Source: Curvibacter sp. GWA2_64_110 (GTDB lineage Bacteria; Pseudomonadota; Gammaproteobacteria; Burkholderiales; Burkholderiaceae_C). Taken from it: a stretch of 64,000 bases of DNA. How positions within the stretch are numbered: the stretch's first letter is position 1; every line of letters begins with the position of its first letter. Where the stretch lies: NCBI GenBank assembly GCA_001797315.1, contig MGPC01000018.1, positions 186,001 through 250,000 on the forward strand, read 5' to 3'. The notes under the pieces were generated by a model, which saw only the letters and a list, made by a program, of their open reading frames with translations, ran no database searches and was not told the origin of the DNA. The position numbers and the translations under genes were made by a program. Shown piece by piece: positions 1-10,871 of the stretch.

Positions 1-63
1 GTGGCCGGCATGACACTCGCCACCTACTGGAAAAACCGCGCGCCTGACGGAGCCAGGTCATGA
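1..63 (+). CDS. 3' end of a CDS truncated by the window edge (product unknown)
   Basis: Frame 1 open to TGA at 61-63 (...MTLATYWKNRAPDGARS*), overlapping the ATG of the next gene (ATGA-type overlap). Confidence 0.5.
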   Translation: MAGMTLATYWKNRAPDGARS

Positions 64-1043
64 GCGGACACCGCGTCCTGGTCACCGGCTCCGGTGGCTA
101 TCTGGGCAGCCAGGTGTTGGCCCGGCTGGCGCAAGCGGACCTGCCGGACCGCCCGGCAGTGGTCGTTGCACTCGACATCCGGGAACCTTCGCAGCGCCTG
201 CCCGGCGTGGACTATGCCGTGGCGGACATTCGTTCGCCTGCCGTCGCCGACCTCCTGGCCCGCCACCAGATCGACACCGTCGTGCACCTGGCGTCCATCG
301 TCACGCCCGGGCGCAACAGCCGCCGCGACTTCGAATACGACGTGGATGTGAACGGCACCCGCAATGTGCTGCAGGCCTGCGTGCAGCACGGCGTGCGACG
401 CATCATCGTGTCATCCAGCGGCGCGGCCTATGGCTACCATGCCGACAACCCGGCCTGGCTGACCGAAGACATGCCCCTGCGCGGCAACGAGGTCTTCGCC
501 TACTCGCATCACAAGCGGCTGGTGGAGGAGATGCTGGCCGACTACCGCGTCCGCCATCCGGCGCTGGAGCAGGTGGTGCTGCGCATCGGCACCATCCTGG
601 GCACGACGGTGCGCAACCAGATCACCAACCTGTTCGAGAAACCCCGCCTGCTGGCGATCGCCGGTTCGGAGAGCCCCTTCGTGTTCATCTGGGACCAGGA
701 CGTGGTGGCCATCATCGTGCGCGCCATCGGCAACGGCCCGGCCGGCATCTACAACGTGGCCGGTGATGGTGCCCTGAGCCTGCGCGAGATTGCGGCGCGC
801 CTGGGCAAGCCGCGCCTGGTGCTGCCGGCCTGGCTGCTGCAAGGCGCGCTGGCCGTGCTCAAGCCGCTGGGCCTGACGCAGTACGGGCCGGAGCAGCTGG
901 ACTTTCTGCGCTACCGGCCGGTATTGCTCAACACGCGCCTGAAGACGGTGTTCGGCTACACGCCGTGCTACACCTCGGCCGAGGTGTTCGAGCTTTACCG
1001 CCAGGCACGCGCGGACACAACGCACGCGCGCTCGCCCACATGA
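60..1043 (+). CDS. NAD-dependent epimerase/dehydratase (extended SDR)
   Basis: N-terminal VTGSGGYLGSQV Rossmann motif; YSHHK (YxxxK) active-site motif. Confidence 0.9.
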   Translation: MSGHRVLVTGSGGYLGSQVLARLAQADLPDRPAVVVALDIREPSQRLPGVDYAVADIRSPAVADLLARHQIDTVVHLASIVTPGRNSRRDFEYDVDVNGTRNVLQACVQHGVRRIIVSSSGAAYGYHADNPAWLTEDMPLRGNEVFAYSHHKRLVEEMLADYRVRHPALEQVVLRIGTILGTTVRNQITNLFEKPRLLAIAGSESPFVFIWDQDVVAIIVRAIGNGPAGIYNVAGDGALSLREIAARLGKPRLVLPAWLLQGALAVLKPLGLTQYGPEQLDFLRYRPVLLNTRLKTVFGYTPCYTSAEVFELYRQARADTTHARSPT

Positions 1044-1855
1044 AACAGCGCAGCTTTCGGGACAAGGTTGTCGTCATCACCGGTGCCGCCGGCGGGCTCG
1101 GCCGCAGCCTGTGCCTGCGCTTCGGCGCAGCAGGCGCCCGCATCGCCGCCCTCGACCGCGATGCGGAAAGCCTGCAGGCCCTGGCGCGCGACCTGGCAGT
1201 GCAAGGCTGCGAGGTCCACACGCAACTCTGCGATGTGACCGATGCCGCCGCCTGCGCACAAACCATGCAGGCCATCCATGCGCGCTGGGGCCGTATCGAT
1301 GTCCTCGTCAACAATGCCGGCATCGCCCACCGCAGTGCCTTTGCCGCCACCCGCCTCGAAGTCATCCGCCGCGTCATGGACGTCAACTTCTTCGGTGCCG
1401 TGCATTGCACACACGCTGCCCTGGCCGATCTGCGCGCCGCACGCGGCTTGGTCATCACCATCTCCAGCGTCGCCGGTTTTTCCCCGCTGATCGGCCGCAC
1501 CGGCTACGCGGCGAGCAAGCATGCGCTGCATGGTTTTTTCGACAGCCTGCGCGCCGAGCTGGCCGACGACGGTGTTGGCGTCCTGCTGGTCTGCCCCTCG
1601 TTCATCGACACCGGCATCGACCGGGCCGCGCTGGGTGGCGACGGGCAACCCGCCGGCCACAGCCGCCTGACGACCGGCCGCCAGGCAACGCCGGACGAGG
1701 TGGCCCAGGCCATTCTCCAGGCCGCCTCACATGGAAAAACGCTGCTGCTTTTCAGTGCAACGGCCCGCCTGGCCTGGTGGCTGTCGCGCTGCTGGCCAGC
1801 CCGGTATGCCGCACTCATGCGGCGCCGTCTGCAAGGCGAGATTGCCGCCCCCTAA
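1040..1855 (+). CDS. SDR family NAD(P)-dependent oxidoreductase
   Basis: VVITGAAGGLGRS, NNAG and YAASK motifs; start placed at internal ATG (MKQRSFRDK). Confidence 0.9.
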   Translation: MKQRSFRDKVVVITGAAGGLGRSLCLRFGAAGARIAALDRDAESLQALARDLAVQGCEVHTQLCDVTDAAACAQTMQAIHARWGRIDVLVNNAGIAHRSAFAATRLEVIRRVMDVNFFGAVHCTHAALADLRAARGLVITISSVAGFSPLIGRTGYAASKHALHGFFDSLRAELADDGVGVLLVCPSFIDTGIDRAALGGDGQPAGHSRLTTGRQATPDEVAQAILQAASHGKTLLLFSATARLAWWLSRCWPARYAALMRRRLQGEIAAP

Positions 1856-1870
1856 AAAGAGGAGACTGAC

Positions 1871-3694
1871 ATGAAAAAATGTTTCGCGCACAACGCACCG
1901 CGGGCGGCCCTGGTCGCCGCCATGACGGGCCTGCTGGCGCTGGCCGGCTTGAACGCCCAGGCCCTGACGCTCAAGGTCCAGACCGAAGAGGGTCGGGCCG
2001 CCAGCCTGGTCATGGTGACGCAGACGCCGCAGCCCCCCGCGCGCATCGACGACTCGGACAACGGCTACCCCGCCTCCGGCAAACTGCAGCAGGGCGCGTT
2101 CGAACACACCCGCTTCACCGATGCGCAAGGCCAGGCGACGCTGCCGGACACGCACGGCACTTTTGAACTGCGCCTGCGCAAGCCGGGTTACCAGGACTTG
2201 AAGCTGTCGTCGAAAGACCTGCCCGCCACCCCGGTGCTGACGTTGAAGGCTGAAAAGGACGTGCGCGCACTGGCCCAGCAGCGCCCCTCCAATGCCTGGA
2301 CCGCGACGCTGGAAAAAGCCGTGCCGGATGCATCGATCCGCAAGGAGTTCCTGCTGCATTGCGGTTTCTGCCACCAGCAGGGTTCGGTCTTCCTGCGCCG
2401 CGAACGCAGTGCCGAAGAATGGGAAACCACGATCAAGCGCATGGTGCGCTATGGCTCTCGCCTGTCCAGCCAAGCGCAAAAGGAGCTGCCGGCACAGCTG
2501 GAGGCGCACTGGAAATACATCAACGCCCATCCGGAGCTGGTGCCGGCGTCCACGCCGTGGGGCGAGCATCTGGCGGGAGCGCAGATCACCGAATTGCCGC
2601 TGGGCGACCGCTTCTCGCAAATGCACGACTTCCTGATGCACAGCAATGGCATGGTCTACATCGGCGACAACCTGCAGGACCGGCTGTACGAGGTGAACCC
2701 CGACACCGGGGCCTACACGGTCTACAAGATTCCACCCGAGGCCGGCGACAAGCTGGGCGGCCTGCTGGCCGGCCGGCTGCGTGATTTTCCCAAGCACGAG
2801 ACCTACCAGGGCATCCATTCGCTGGCCGAGTCGCGCAAGGACGGCCATGTGTTCATCACGCCGTCCTACCAGCGCCGGCTGATCGAGTTCGACCCTGTCA
2901 ACAAAACCTTCAAGGCGCACGAGATGGACAGCGGTTTCTACCCGCACACGGTACGCATCGATGCCAAGGACCGCGTCTGGTTCACGCTGGCGTTGTCGAA
3001 CCAGGTCGCCATGTTCGACCGCAGCACGGCGAAGTTCACCACCTACGACCTGCCGTTTCGCAGCTTGATGGAGAAGCTCACCGTCAAGCTGACACCCTTC
3101 TTCTTCAAGCTCATCGGCTGGGGGCTGCCCATCACCAACTGGGTCAAGGTCGACCACGTTTCCACTGGCGTGCCGCTGCCCTATGGCATCGACATCACGC
3201 CTGATGGCACGGTCTGGATCGCACGCCTGCACACCGACGAGATCGCCTCCATCGACCCGGCCAGCGGCAAAGTCACCATGATTCCCACGCCACTGCACGG
3301 CCCGCGCCGGCTGCGCAGCGACCGTGACGGCAATCTCTGGATCGCCATGTTCAACGAATCGGCCATCCTGCGCTACGAGCCGGCGACGGCCAAGTTCACC
3401 ACATTCGACCTGCCGGTGGTGCCCAAGGGCAGCGACACCCCCTATGCCCTGAACGTGGACCGCCAGCGCCACCAGGTCTGGGTCACGGGCACCAACTCCG
3501 ACTCGGCGCAGTGTCTGGACATCAGCAGCGGCACCTGGCGCTTCTACCCACTGCCGCGCAAGGCGACCTTCACACGCGATGTCGAGTTCGGCCGCGATGG
3601 CCGCGTCTTCCTCTCCAGCGCCAGCTTTCCGTCCTGGCACATCGAGGATGCACAACCGACATTGATCCAGCTGCAACCCGGCAACGCGAAGTGA
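1871..3694 (+). CDS. Secreted multidomain protein: Cna/carboxypeptidase-like N-domain, CxxCH haem site, Vgb/NHL-like beta-propeller
   Basis: Signal peptide; CGFCH; repeated propeller blades (DGTVWIARLHTDEIASIDPASGKVTMIPTP, DGNLWIAMFNESAILRYEPATAKFTTFDLP). Confidence 0.75.
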   Translation: MKKCFAHNAPRAALVAAMTGLLALAGLNAQALTLKVQTEEGRAASLVMVTQTPQPPARIDDSDNGYPASGKLQQGAFEHTRFTDAQGQATLPDTHGTFELRLRKPGYQDLKLSSKDLPATPVLTLKAEKDVRALAQQRPSNAWTATLEKAVPDASIRKEFLLHCGFCHQQGSVFLRRERSAEEWETTIKRMVRYGSRLSSQAQKELPAQLEAHWKYINAHPELVPASTPWGEHLAGAQITELPLGDRFSQMHDFLMHSNGMVYIGDNLQDRLYEVNPDTGAYTVYKIPPEAGDKLGGLLAGRLRDFPKHETYQGIHSLAESRKDGHVFITPSYQRRLIEFDPVNKTFKAHEMDSGFYPHTVRIDAKDRVWFTLALSNQVAMFDRSTAKFTTYDLPFRSLMEKLTVKLTPFFFKLIGWGLPITNWVKVDHVSTGVPLPYGIDITPDGTVWIARLHTDEIASIDPASGKVTMIPTPLHGPRRLRSDRDGNLWIAMFNESAILRYEPATAKFTTFDLPVVPKGSDTPYALNVDRQRHQVWVTGTNSDSAQCLDISSGTWRFYPLPRKATFTRDVEFGRDGRVFLSSASFPSWHIEDAQPTLIQLQPGNAK

Positions 3695-3698
3695 GCTG

Positions 3699-4889
3699 AT
3701 GCGCCGGCACATTCCGTTCCTGCTGTCGTGCCTGCTGGCCTTCACCGCCGGGCACATGTTCAACTACACCGTCATCCTCTACCTGCAGGAGGCCGTGGGG
3801 TCCGACCTGTTGTCTGGGCTGGGCTTTGGTCTGGCCTTCGGCAGCTCCATCGTCTTCGGCTGGTTCGGCGGCGTGCTGTGCGACCGCATGGCACCGGGGC
3901 GCGTGATCCACGGGGCCCAGGCCCTGTTCCTGCTGGGCCTGGCCTGCCTCTGGTGGGCAGACACCGGTGCCGCCGCCAACCAGCGGGCGGCCTGGGCGCT
4001 CCTGGGCGCCTTCGCTGGCGGCCTGGCCTGGTCCTTTGTCGGGCCGGCACGCCTGACAGCGCTGGGCCAACTCGCCTCGGCCACCGAGTTGCGGCCGCTG
4101 ACCATCATTTTCAACCTGCAGGTGCTGCTGGGCTTCGGTCTGGCTCCGCTGCTGATCGGCCTGATCCGCAGCGCCCATGCCTGGCCTGCCGTGCTGGCCA
4201 CCGCGGCGCTGGGCTTCGTGCTGTCGTCGGCACTGCTGCTGCGCCTGCACACCCATGCCAATCCCGTGCCGTCGTCGCAGTCGGTATGGGCCGACATCGC
4301 CGAGGGCTTCCGCACCGTCGGCTCCGCACCACTGCTGCGCCAGCTGATGCTGGCGGCGGTGATCGGCTATGCCATGACGGGGCCGCTGCAGATCCTGCTG
4401 CCCAAGCTGGCGCGCCAGCAGCTCGGCCTGACGGAAACGCAACGTGGCGCCTACCTGGGGCTGCTGGCCGTCAGCCTGATCATCGGTGGCGTGCTGGCCC
4501 TGCTACTGGCCCGGCGCCTGCACCACGGCCGCACCATCCTGGGCGGTGTGGCGCTTGGTGGCCTTGTCTTTGCCCTGCTGGGCGCCATTGCGTCGCCGCT
4601 CCTTTCGGCGCTGGCCCTGGCCTGCGTCGGCATGCTGGGCGGGATGGTCATCAGCCTGGTGGTGGCCGGCATCCAGACGCAGGCCCCCGAGGCCCTGCGC
4701 GGGCGGGTCATGTCCATGTACGCCATCACCTCGCAGGTACTGCCGGCCGTGTCGGGAGTGGCTGCCGGCGCGCTGGTCAACCAGGTGGGTGTGGTGCCGG
4801 CCATCGCCGGTGCCGGTCTGACGCTGGCGGGCCTGGCTGCCGTTGCCGCACTGACCATGCCGGTTCTGCGGCGCTATGCCGGCCGGTGA
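3699..4889 (+). CDS. MFS transporter
   Basis: About 12 hydrophobic segments; MFS-like loop FGWFGGVLCDR. Confidence 0.85.
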   Translation: MRRHIPFLLSCLLAFTAGHMFNYTVILYLQEAVGSDLLSGLGFGLAFGSSIVFGWFGGVLCDRMAPGRVIHGAQALFLLGLACLWWADTGAAANQRAAWALLGAFAGGLAWSFVGPARLTALGQLASATELRPLTIIFNLQVLLGFGLAPLLIGLIRSAHAWPAVLATAALGFVLSSALLLRLHTHANPVPSSQSVWADIAEGFRTVGSAPLLRQLMLAAVIGYAMTGPLQILLPKLARQQLGLTETQRGAYLGLLAVSLIIGGVLALLLARRLHHGRTILGGVALGGLVFALLGAIASPLLSALALACVGMLGGMVISLVVAGIQTQAPEALRGRVMSMYAITSQVLPAVSGVAAGALVNQVGVVPAIAGAGLTLAGLAAVAALTMPVLRRYAGR

Positions 4890-4973
4890 CGCAGGGCGCC
4901 GGCCCTAACGGGTCGAGCCGGTCGATCGCATAAAATTGCCCATCTCCTCGCCCTGCCACACCAGGGGCGCCAT

Positions 4974-5007
4974 GGCATCCTGAACCACCCTGAAGGATGC
5001 CGCTTTT
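4974..5007 (+). terminator. Hairpin GGCATCCT/AGGATGCC followed by GCTTTTT upstream of valS
   Basis: 8-bp perfect inverted repeat 4974-4981/4994-5001 then T-run; may terminate the MFS gene or act as a valS leader. Confidence 0.6.
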
Positions 5008-5025
5008 TCCGATCAAGCCGTATCC

Positions 5026-7938
5026 ATGAGCGACACCGTCCAGCAACCCGGCCTCAACAGCCTGTCCAAATCCTTCGAACCGGCCGCCCTCGAGGCGCAC
5101 TGGGGTCCCGAATGGGAGCGCCGCGGTTATGCCACGGCCGGCTACCGCGGCACCGGCAAGGCCAAGGACGGCGCGCCCTCGTTCGCCATCCAGCTGCCGC
5201 CGCCCAATGTGACCGGCACGCTGCACATGGGCCACGCCTTCAACCAGACCATCATGGACTCGCTGACGCGCTACCACCGCATGGCGGGCGCCAACACGGT
5301 CTGGGTGCCGGGCACCGACCACGCCGGCATCGCCACGCAGATCGTGGTGGAACGCCAGCTTCAGGAACAGAAGATCAGCCGCCACGACCTGGGTCGCAAG
5401 AACTTCGTGGCGCGCGTCTGGGAGTGGAAGGAACAGAGCGGCAACACCATCACCACCCAGATGCGCCGCATGGGCGACAGCGTAGACTGGAGCCGCGAGT
5501 ACTTCACCATGGACGACAAACTGTCCAAGGTGGTGACCGAGACCTTCGTCCAGCTCTACGAGCAGGGCCTGATCTACCGCGGCAAGCGCCTGGTCAACTG
5601 GGACCCGGTGCTGCAGTCCGCCGTGTCCGACCTGGAGGTGGAAAGCGAAGAGAAGGACGGTTCGCTCTGGCACATCGCCTACCCGCTGGCCGATGGTTCG
5701 GGTTCTCTCACCGTGGCCACCACCCGCCCCGAAACCATGCTGGGCGACGTGGCGGTGATGGTCCACCCCGAGGATGAGCGCTACAAGGCGCTGATCGGCA
5801 AGATGGTGACCCTGCCTCTCGTGGGCCGCGAGATCCCGGTGATTGCCGACGAGTACGTGGACAAGGAATTCGGCACCGGCGTGGTCAAGGTCACACCGGC
5901 GCATGACTCCAACGACTACCAGGTGGGCCAGCGCCACAAGCTGGAGATGATCTGCGTGCTGACGCTGCAGGCCACCATCAACGACAACGCGCCCGAGAAA
6001 TACCGCGGCCTGGACCGTTTCGTGGCGCGCAAGGCCATCGTGAAGGATCTGGAAGCCATCGGCGCCTTGGTCGAGACCAAGAAACACAAGCTGATGGTGC
6101 CCATCTGCACCCGTACCGGCCAGATCGTCGAGCCCATGCTGACCGACCAGTGGTTCGTGGCCATGAGCAAGGTGAGCGACAAGGACCCGACCGGCAAGAG
6201 CATTGCGCAAAAGGCCATCGACGCGGTGGACAGCGGCGCGGTGAAGTTCGTGCCGGAGAACTGGGTCAACACCTACGACCAGTGGATGAACAACATCCAG
6301 GACTGGTGCATCTCGCGCCAGCTCTGGTGGGGCCACCAGATCCCGGCCTGGTACGACGAAGACGGCAACGTGATCGTGGCACGCAACGAAGCCGAAGCCC
6401 AGGCCAAGGCGCCGGGCAAGAAACTCACGCGCGACGAAGACGTGCTCGACACCTGGTATTCGTCCGCGCTGGTGCCCTTCTCCACCATGGGCTGGCCGGA
6501 AAAAACGCAGGACGTCGACCTCTACCTGCCCTCGACCGTGCTGGTCACCGGTTACGACATCATCTTCTTCTGGGTCGCGCGCATGATCATGATGACGACC
6601 CACTTCACCGGCAAGGTGCCGTTCAAGCACGTCTACATCCACGGCCTGGTGCGCGACGCGCAGGGCCAGAAGATGAGCAAGAGCGAGGGTAATGTGCTGG
6701 ACCCGGTGGACCTGATCGACGGCATCGCACTTGGCCCCCTGCTGGACAAGCGCGTCGTCGGCCTGCGCAAACCCGAGACCGCGCCCCAGGTACGCAAGAA
6801 CACCGAGAAGGAATTTCCCAACGGCATCCCGGCCTTCGGCGCCGACGCGCTGCGTTTCACCTTCGCCTCGCTCGCCACGCTGGGGCGCAACATCAACTTC
6901 GACAGCAAACGCTGCGAGGGTTACCGCAACTTCTGCAACAAGCTGTGGAACGCCACCCGCTTCGTGCTGATGAACTGCGAAGGCCATGACTGCGGCCTGC
7001 AGGAGCACACCAAGGAACAGTGCGCAGCCGGCGGCTCGTTCGAAGGCTACCTGAGCTTCAGCGCGGCCGACCGCTGGATCGTGTCGCTGCTGCAGAAGGT
7101 CGAAGCCGACGTGGCCCAGGGCTTTGCTGACTACCGCCTGGACAATGTTGCCAACACCATTTACGACTTCGTCTGGAACGAGTTCTGCGACTGGTACCTG
7201 GAAATCGCCAAGGTGCAGATCAACACCGGCGACGCGGCACAGCAGCGCGCCACGCGCCGCACCCTGATCCGCACGCTGGAGACCATCCTGCGCCTGGCCC
7301 ATCCGCTGATCCCCTTCATCACCGAAGAGCTGTGGCAGAAGGTGGCACCCGTTGCGGGGCGAGGCACCCCCGCAACTTCCGACTCCTCCGGGCGTGCCGC
7401 CATATCGGTCAGCATCGCCGCCTACCCGGTGAGCCAGCCCGAGCGCATCGACCCGGATGCCATGGCCCAAGTGGCCCGCTTGCGTCAGCTGGTCGATGCC
7501 TGCCGCAACCTGCGCGGCGAGATGAGCGTCTCGCCTTCGACCCGCCTGCCGCTGTACGCGCTGGCCAGCCATGCCGACGAGGCAGCCTTCATCCAGCAAT
7601 GGGCACCGGTGCTGCAGGCGCTGTCCAAGCTGAGCGAAGTACGGGTGTTCAGCGAGGAAGCGGCCTGGGCCGCTGCCGCGCAAGCCGCCCCGGTGGCCGT
7701 GGTCGGCGAGGCCCGGCTGTGCCTGCACATGGAGGTCGATGTCGCCGCTGAAAAAGTTCGCCTGGGCAAAGAAGTGGCGCGTCTCGAAGGCGAAATCGTC
7801 AAGGCCAATGGCAAACTGGGCAATGAGGCTTTCGTGGCCAAGGCGCCGCCGGCCGTGATCGAGCAGGAAAAGAAACGCGTGGCTGATTTCACAGCCACGC
7901 TGGCCAAGGTGAAAGACCAACTGGCCCGTCTGGGCTGA
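5026..7938 (+). CDS. valS: Valyl-tRNA synthetase
   Basis: Class I aaRS motifs HMGHAFN and KMSKSEGN; full-length ValRS with C-terminal coiled coil. Confidence 0.97.
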   Translation: MSDTVQQPGLNSLSKSFEPAALEAHWGPEWERRGYATAGYRGTGKAKDGAPSFAIQLPPPNVTGTLHMGHAFNQTIMDSLTRYHRMAGANTVWVPGTDHAGIATQIVVERQLQEQKISRHDLGRKNFVARVWEWKEQSGNTITTQMRRMGDSVDWSREYFTMDDKLSKVVTETFVQLYEQGLIYRGKRLVNWDPVLQSAVSDLEVESEEKDGSLWHIAYPLADGSGSLTVATTRPETMLGDVAVMVHPEDERYKALIGKMVTLPLVGREIPVIADEYVDKEFGTGVVKVTPAHDSNDYQVGQRHKLEMICVLTLQATINDNAPEKYRGLDRFVARKAIVKDLEAIGALVETKKHKLMVPICTRTGQIVEPMLTDQWFVAMSKVSDKDPTGKSIAQKAIDAVDSGAVKFVPENWVNTYDQWMNNIQDWCISRQLWWGHQIPAWYDEDGNVIVARNEAEAQAKAPGKKLTRDEDVLDTWYSSALVPFSTMGWPEKTQDVDLYLPSTVLVTGYDIIFFWVARMIMMTTHFTGKVPFKHVYIHGLVRDAQGQKMSKSEGNVLDPVDLIDGIALGPLLDKRVVGLRKPETAPQVRKNTEKEFPNGIPAFGADALRFTFASLATLGRNINFDSKRCEGYRNFCNKLWNATRFVLMNCEGHDCGLQEHTKEQCAAGGSFEGYLSFSAADRWIVSLLQKVEADVAQGFADYRLDNVANTIYDFVWNEFCDWYLEIAKVQINTGDAAQQRATRRTLIRTLETILRLAHPLIPFITEELWQKVAPVAGRGTPATSDSSGRAAISVSIAAYPVSQPERIDPDAMAQVARLRQLVDACRNLRGEMSVSPSTRLPLYALASHADEAAFIQQWAPVLQALSKLSEVRVFSEEAAWAAAAQAAPVAVVGEARLCLHMEVDVAAEKVRLGKEVARLEGEIVKANGKLGNEAFVAKAPPAVIEQEKKRVADFTATLAKVKDQLARLG

Positions 7939-7964
7939 TACCCATTCAAGAAACTCGCAACACC

Positions 7965-8843
7965 ATGCACAAGGTCAAAACCGCCGTCTTCCCCGTGGCC
8001 GGGCTGGGCACGCGCTTCCTGCCGGCCACCAAGGCAGCACCGAAGGAGATGCTGCCGGTGGTGGACAAGCCGCTGATCCAGTACGCCGTGGAGGAAGCCT
8101 ATGCCGCCGGCATCCGCCACATGGTGTTCGTGACCGGACGCAACAAGCGCGCCATCGAGGACCACTTCGACACCGCCTACGAACTGGAAACCGAACTGGC
8201 GCAAAGCGGCAAGCAGGCCCTGCTTGATCTGGTGCGTTCGGTGCAGCCGGACGACATGCTGTGCTCCTACGTGCGCCAGCCGCGCGCGCTCGGCCTGGGC
8301 CATGCGGTGCTGTGCGCCGAACACCTGACCGAAAGCGCACCCTTCGCCGTGCTGCTGGCCGACGACCTGATGCTCGGCCCGCCAGGCGGCCAGCCTGTGC
8401 TGGCGCAGATGGTCGAGCAGTTTGAACGCCTCGGCAACTCGGTGATCGCTGTGCAGGAGGTGCCGCTCGACCACGTGCGCCGCTACGGCATCGTGGCCGG
8501 CACGCCCAACGGCGAACGTTTGCTCAAGGTGAGCCAGATCGTCGAGAAACCGGCACCGGAAAAGGCGCCGTCACGCATGGCGGTGGCCGGTCGCTACGTC
8601 CTGACGCCGGCCGTGTTCGAGCAGATCCGCTGCCAGCCACGCGGCGCCGGCGGTGAAATCCAGCTAACCGATGGCATTGCCGGCTTGCTGGCCAGCGAGG
8701 CCGTGCACGCCTACCAGTACGCTGGCCGGCGCTACGACTGTGGCAGCAAGGAAGGTTTTCTGGAGGCGACCGTGGATATTGCGCTGTCGCATCCCGAGGT
8801 AGGCCTGCGTTTTCGCGACTACCTCAAGATGCTGAAGCTCTAA
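7965..8843 (+). CDS. galU: UTP-glucose-1-phosphate uridylyltransferase
   Basis: [41 protein letters not shown]. Confidence 0.96.
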   Translation: MHKVKTAVFPVAGLGTRFLPATKAAPKEMLPVVDKPLIQYAVEEAYAAGIRHMVFVTGRNKRAIEDHFDTAYELETELAQSGKQALLDLVRSVQPDDMLCSYVRQPRALGLGHAVLCAEHLTESAPFAVLLADDLMLGPPGGQPVLAQMVEQFERLGNSVIAVQEVPLDHVRRYGIVAGTPNGERLLKVSQIVEKPAPEKAPSRMAVAGRYVLTPAVFEQIRCQPRGAGGEIQLTDGIAGLLASEAVHAYQYAGRRYDCGSKEGFLEATVDIALSHPEVGLRFRDYLKMLKL

Positions 8844-8882
8844 GAAGCGTCAAGCCCGGCCCCGCAGCAGTGGGGCATGGCT

Positions 8883-9110
8883 TTAGCGCCGGCGCAGGAC
8901 GTGGATGTAGTCCTTGCCTTCGGTGGCCTGTTCGATCAGGTCGTTGCCGGTCTGCTTGGCAAACGCCACGAAATCACGCACCGAACCCGCGTCAGTGGCA
9001 ATCACCTTGAGCGTCTGGCCGCTCTGCATCTCGGCCAGTGCCTTCTTCGCCTTGAGGATGGGCAGGGGGCAGTTCAGGCCGCGGGTGTCGAGTTCTCTGT
9101 CAATGTTCAT
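8883..9110 (-). CDS. TusA/SirA-family sulfurtransferase
   Basis: LDTRGLNCPLPILKAKKAL motif; start at MNIDRELDTRGL. Confidence 0.9.
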   Translation of the reverse strand: MNIDRELDTRGLNCPLPILKAKKALAEMQSGQTLKVIATDAGSVRDFVAFAKQTGNDLIEQATEGKDYIHVLRRR

Positions 9111-9157
9111 CACAATTCCTTCAATTGCTTTAATTTTAAGCAATTTCTGGTTGAGGT

Positions 9158-10762
9158 TCAGTGCACCACAACCGCCTCGGAACCTTTGCCGGTAAAGACG
9201 ATGTGGCCGGCCTCATCCACTGAAAACACCCCGGCATCAAAATTGCGCTGCAGGCGCCGCGTGTGCTTGCCGAACATCAGGTCAACCACCCCCGCCACGC
9301 CCAGACTGATCTCCACCCGCGCATCGCGCACCAGCGCCAGTTGCTGCTCCAGCTCGTCCTTCTCCTTGACGGAGTGGGCCCACAGCTGGACGGCATGCTG
9401 CCAGGAGGCCTTGGCGCGCGGCAGCATCCCTTTCGGGTCGCCATGCTGCGCCAGGTGTTTCACCACCTTTTTCAGATTCTCCTGATCGGCGCTCTGTTTC
9501 TCGATCAGTTGCTCCAGCTCCTGGTAGCGCGCTTCCAGCACGGGATTGACACCCACCTGCACACTGGTCACGCCACTGGACTCGGCGCCGAGCAAGGGCG
9601 TTTGAATCAACATCATGCTGCGGGCCGAACCGCCCACCAGCCGCCCGCGTTGCGGCGACTTCACGCCGATCAGGATCTGGTTGAGGGCCTGCAATTCGCT
9701 TTGCAAGGCCATGTCGTCAATGGCGATCACCGTGCCGGCATGGATTTGGGAATTTTCGACAAAGCGCGCCGACACCGAGCCGGCCGCCCGCACCTTGGCA
9801 TGGGCAATGATGCCGGCGCCCACCAGAACGTTACCACCGGCCTCCAGCACACCGCCTTCGACCGTGCCCGTCACCGTGATGTCGCCGGTGACATGGACTT
9901 TCATGCCCGACAGGACGTCGCCCTCGACCCGCACCGAACCGTCGTAGGTGATGTTGCCGCAGTCCATGTCGACGTTGCCGAGCGCCAGCACCTGCTCCAC
10001 CGTCGCACCATGGCTGACGTAGACCGGCTGCCCCTTGATGGCGGCGACCAGCACATTGGGGTCATCCCCGGCCGGAGAAACGCCCCCCAGCTTGTCGGCA
10101 AAAGGATGGTCATGACCGGGCGTGGCCGGCCGCGGCGTACCGCGCACATCGCGCCCCTCGGTACCCGCCGTGGCAGGAATGCGCCGCATCAGGGGAGTGC
10201 CGGCCTCCACGGTCGGGATATCACCGTGCTCGCGGAAATCGATCAGGCCCTGTTCATTGACTTTGGGTGCGCGATCGCGGGCCAGGTCAACCAGCTTCTT
10301 GAACTGGGTATCTTCACCAGGCACCGGCGCCACCCCCGTTGCCACCAGTACACGGGTGGGCTCAGACACATCGCACACCTGTTGCAAGGCGGCTTCGTCA
10401 ATACCGAAGACCACCCCGGCTTCCTCCAACGCCCGCGCGATGTCATCGCGCACCAGGGCCTTGCCGCCATGGGCAGGCACCGCATTCACCCAGGCACAGG
10501 CGACATCCTGGGCAATGTCGAGCGTGAAGCTGCCGTCCCGCCGCTCGCCCACGGTCACCTCGAATTCGGTCGGCACCGTGTTGTAGCGCGCCACCAGCGT
10601 CGCCAAGGCGGCGTCCAGCAGAAACCAGTGGCTGTAGCCGGCCTGGTTCAGCAACGCCCGCAGTGTTGGTTCGTCCAGCGCCGGCCTGTCAGCCGCGGCC
10701 TGGACTTGCGCCAACAGCTTGTCGTCATGCTCGGTGAACACCAATCCTTGAAAGCCCGTCAT
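9158..10762 (-). CDS. DUF342 / FapA family protein
   Basis: Central beta-helix type region (SVRVEGDVLSGMKVHVTGDITVTGTVEGGVLEAGGNVLV). Confidence 0.85.
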   Translation of the reverse strand: MTGFQGLVFTEHDDKLLAQVQAAADRPALDEPTLRALLNQAGYSHWFLLDAALATLVARYNTVPTEFEVTVGERRDGSFTLDIAQDVACAWVNAVPAHGGKALVRDDIARALEEAGVVFGIDEAALQQVCDVSEPTRVLVATGVAPVPGEDTQFKKLVDLARDRAPKVNEQGLIDFREHGDIPTVEAGTPLMRRIPATAGTEGRDVRGTPRPATPGHDHPFADKLGGVSPAGDDPNVLVAAIKGQPVYVSHGATVEQVLALGNVDMDCGNITYDGSVRVEGDVLSGMKVHVTGDITVTGTVEGGVLEAGGNVLVGAGIIAHAKVRAAGSVSARFVENSQIHAGTVIAIDDMALQSELQALNQILIGVKSPQRGRLVGGSARSMMLIQTPLLGAESSGVTSVQVGVNPVLEARYQELEQLIEKQSADQENLKKVVKHLAQHGDPKGMLPRAKASWQHAVQLWAHSVKEKDELEQQLALVRDARVEISLGVAGVVDLMFGKHTRRLQRNFDAGVFSVDEAGHIVFTGKGSEAVVVH

Positions 10763-10871
10763 CTGAAATTCCTTTGACGTATGCCACGTACTCGGCCGCC
10801 CCCTGTGCGAGATCGAATCAGCTACCCAACAAGTTCCAGTGTACGGCTTGCGCCAGGCCCCGGACCTGGGG

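Noticed and set aside
1727-3763. 678-aa minus-strand ORF
   Set aside because: Antisense to the haem/propeller gene, low-complexity shadow translation
7325-7330. Overall unusual ValRS (very long C-terminus)
   Set aside because: C-terminal coiled coil is normal for bacterial ValRS; only the short inverted-repeat segment was kept as a low-interest note
4777-7920. 1047-aa minus-strand ORF
   Set aside because: Fully antisense to valS; His/Gln/Asp/Ala-rich composition typical of the mirror frame of a high-GC gene
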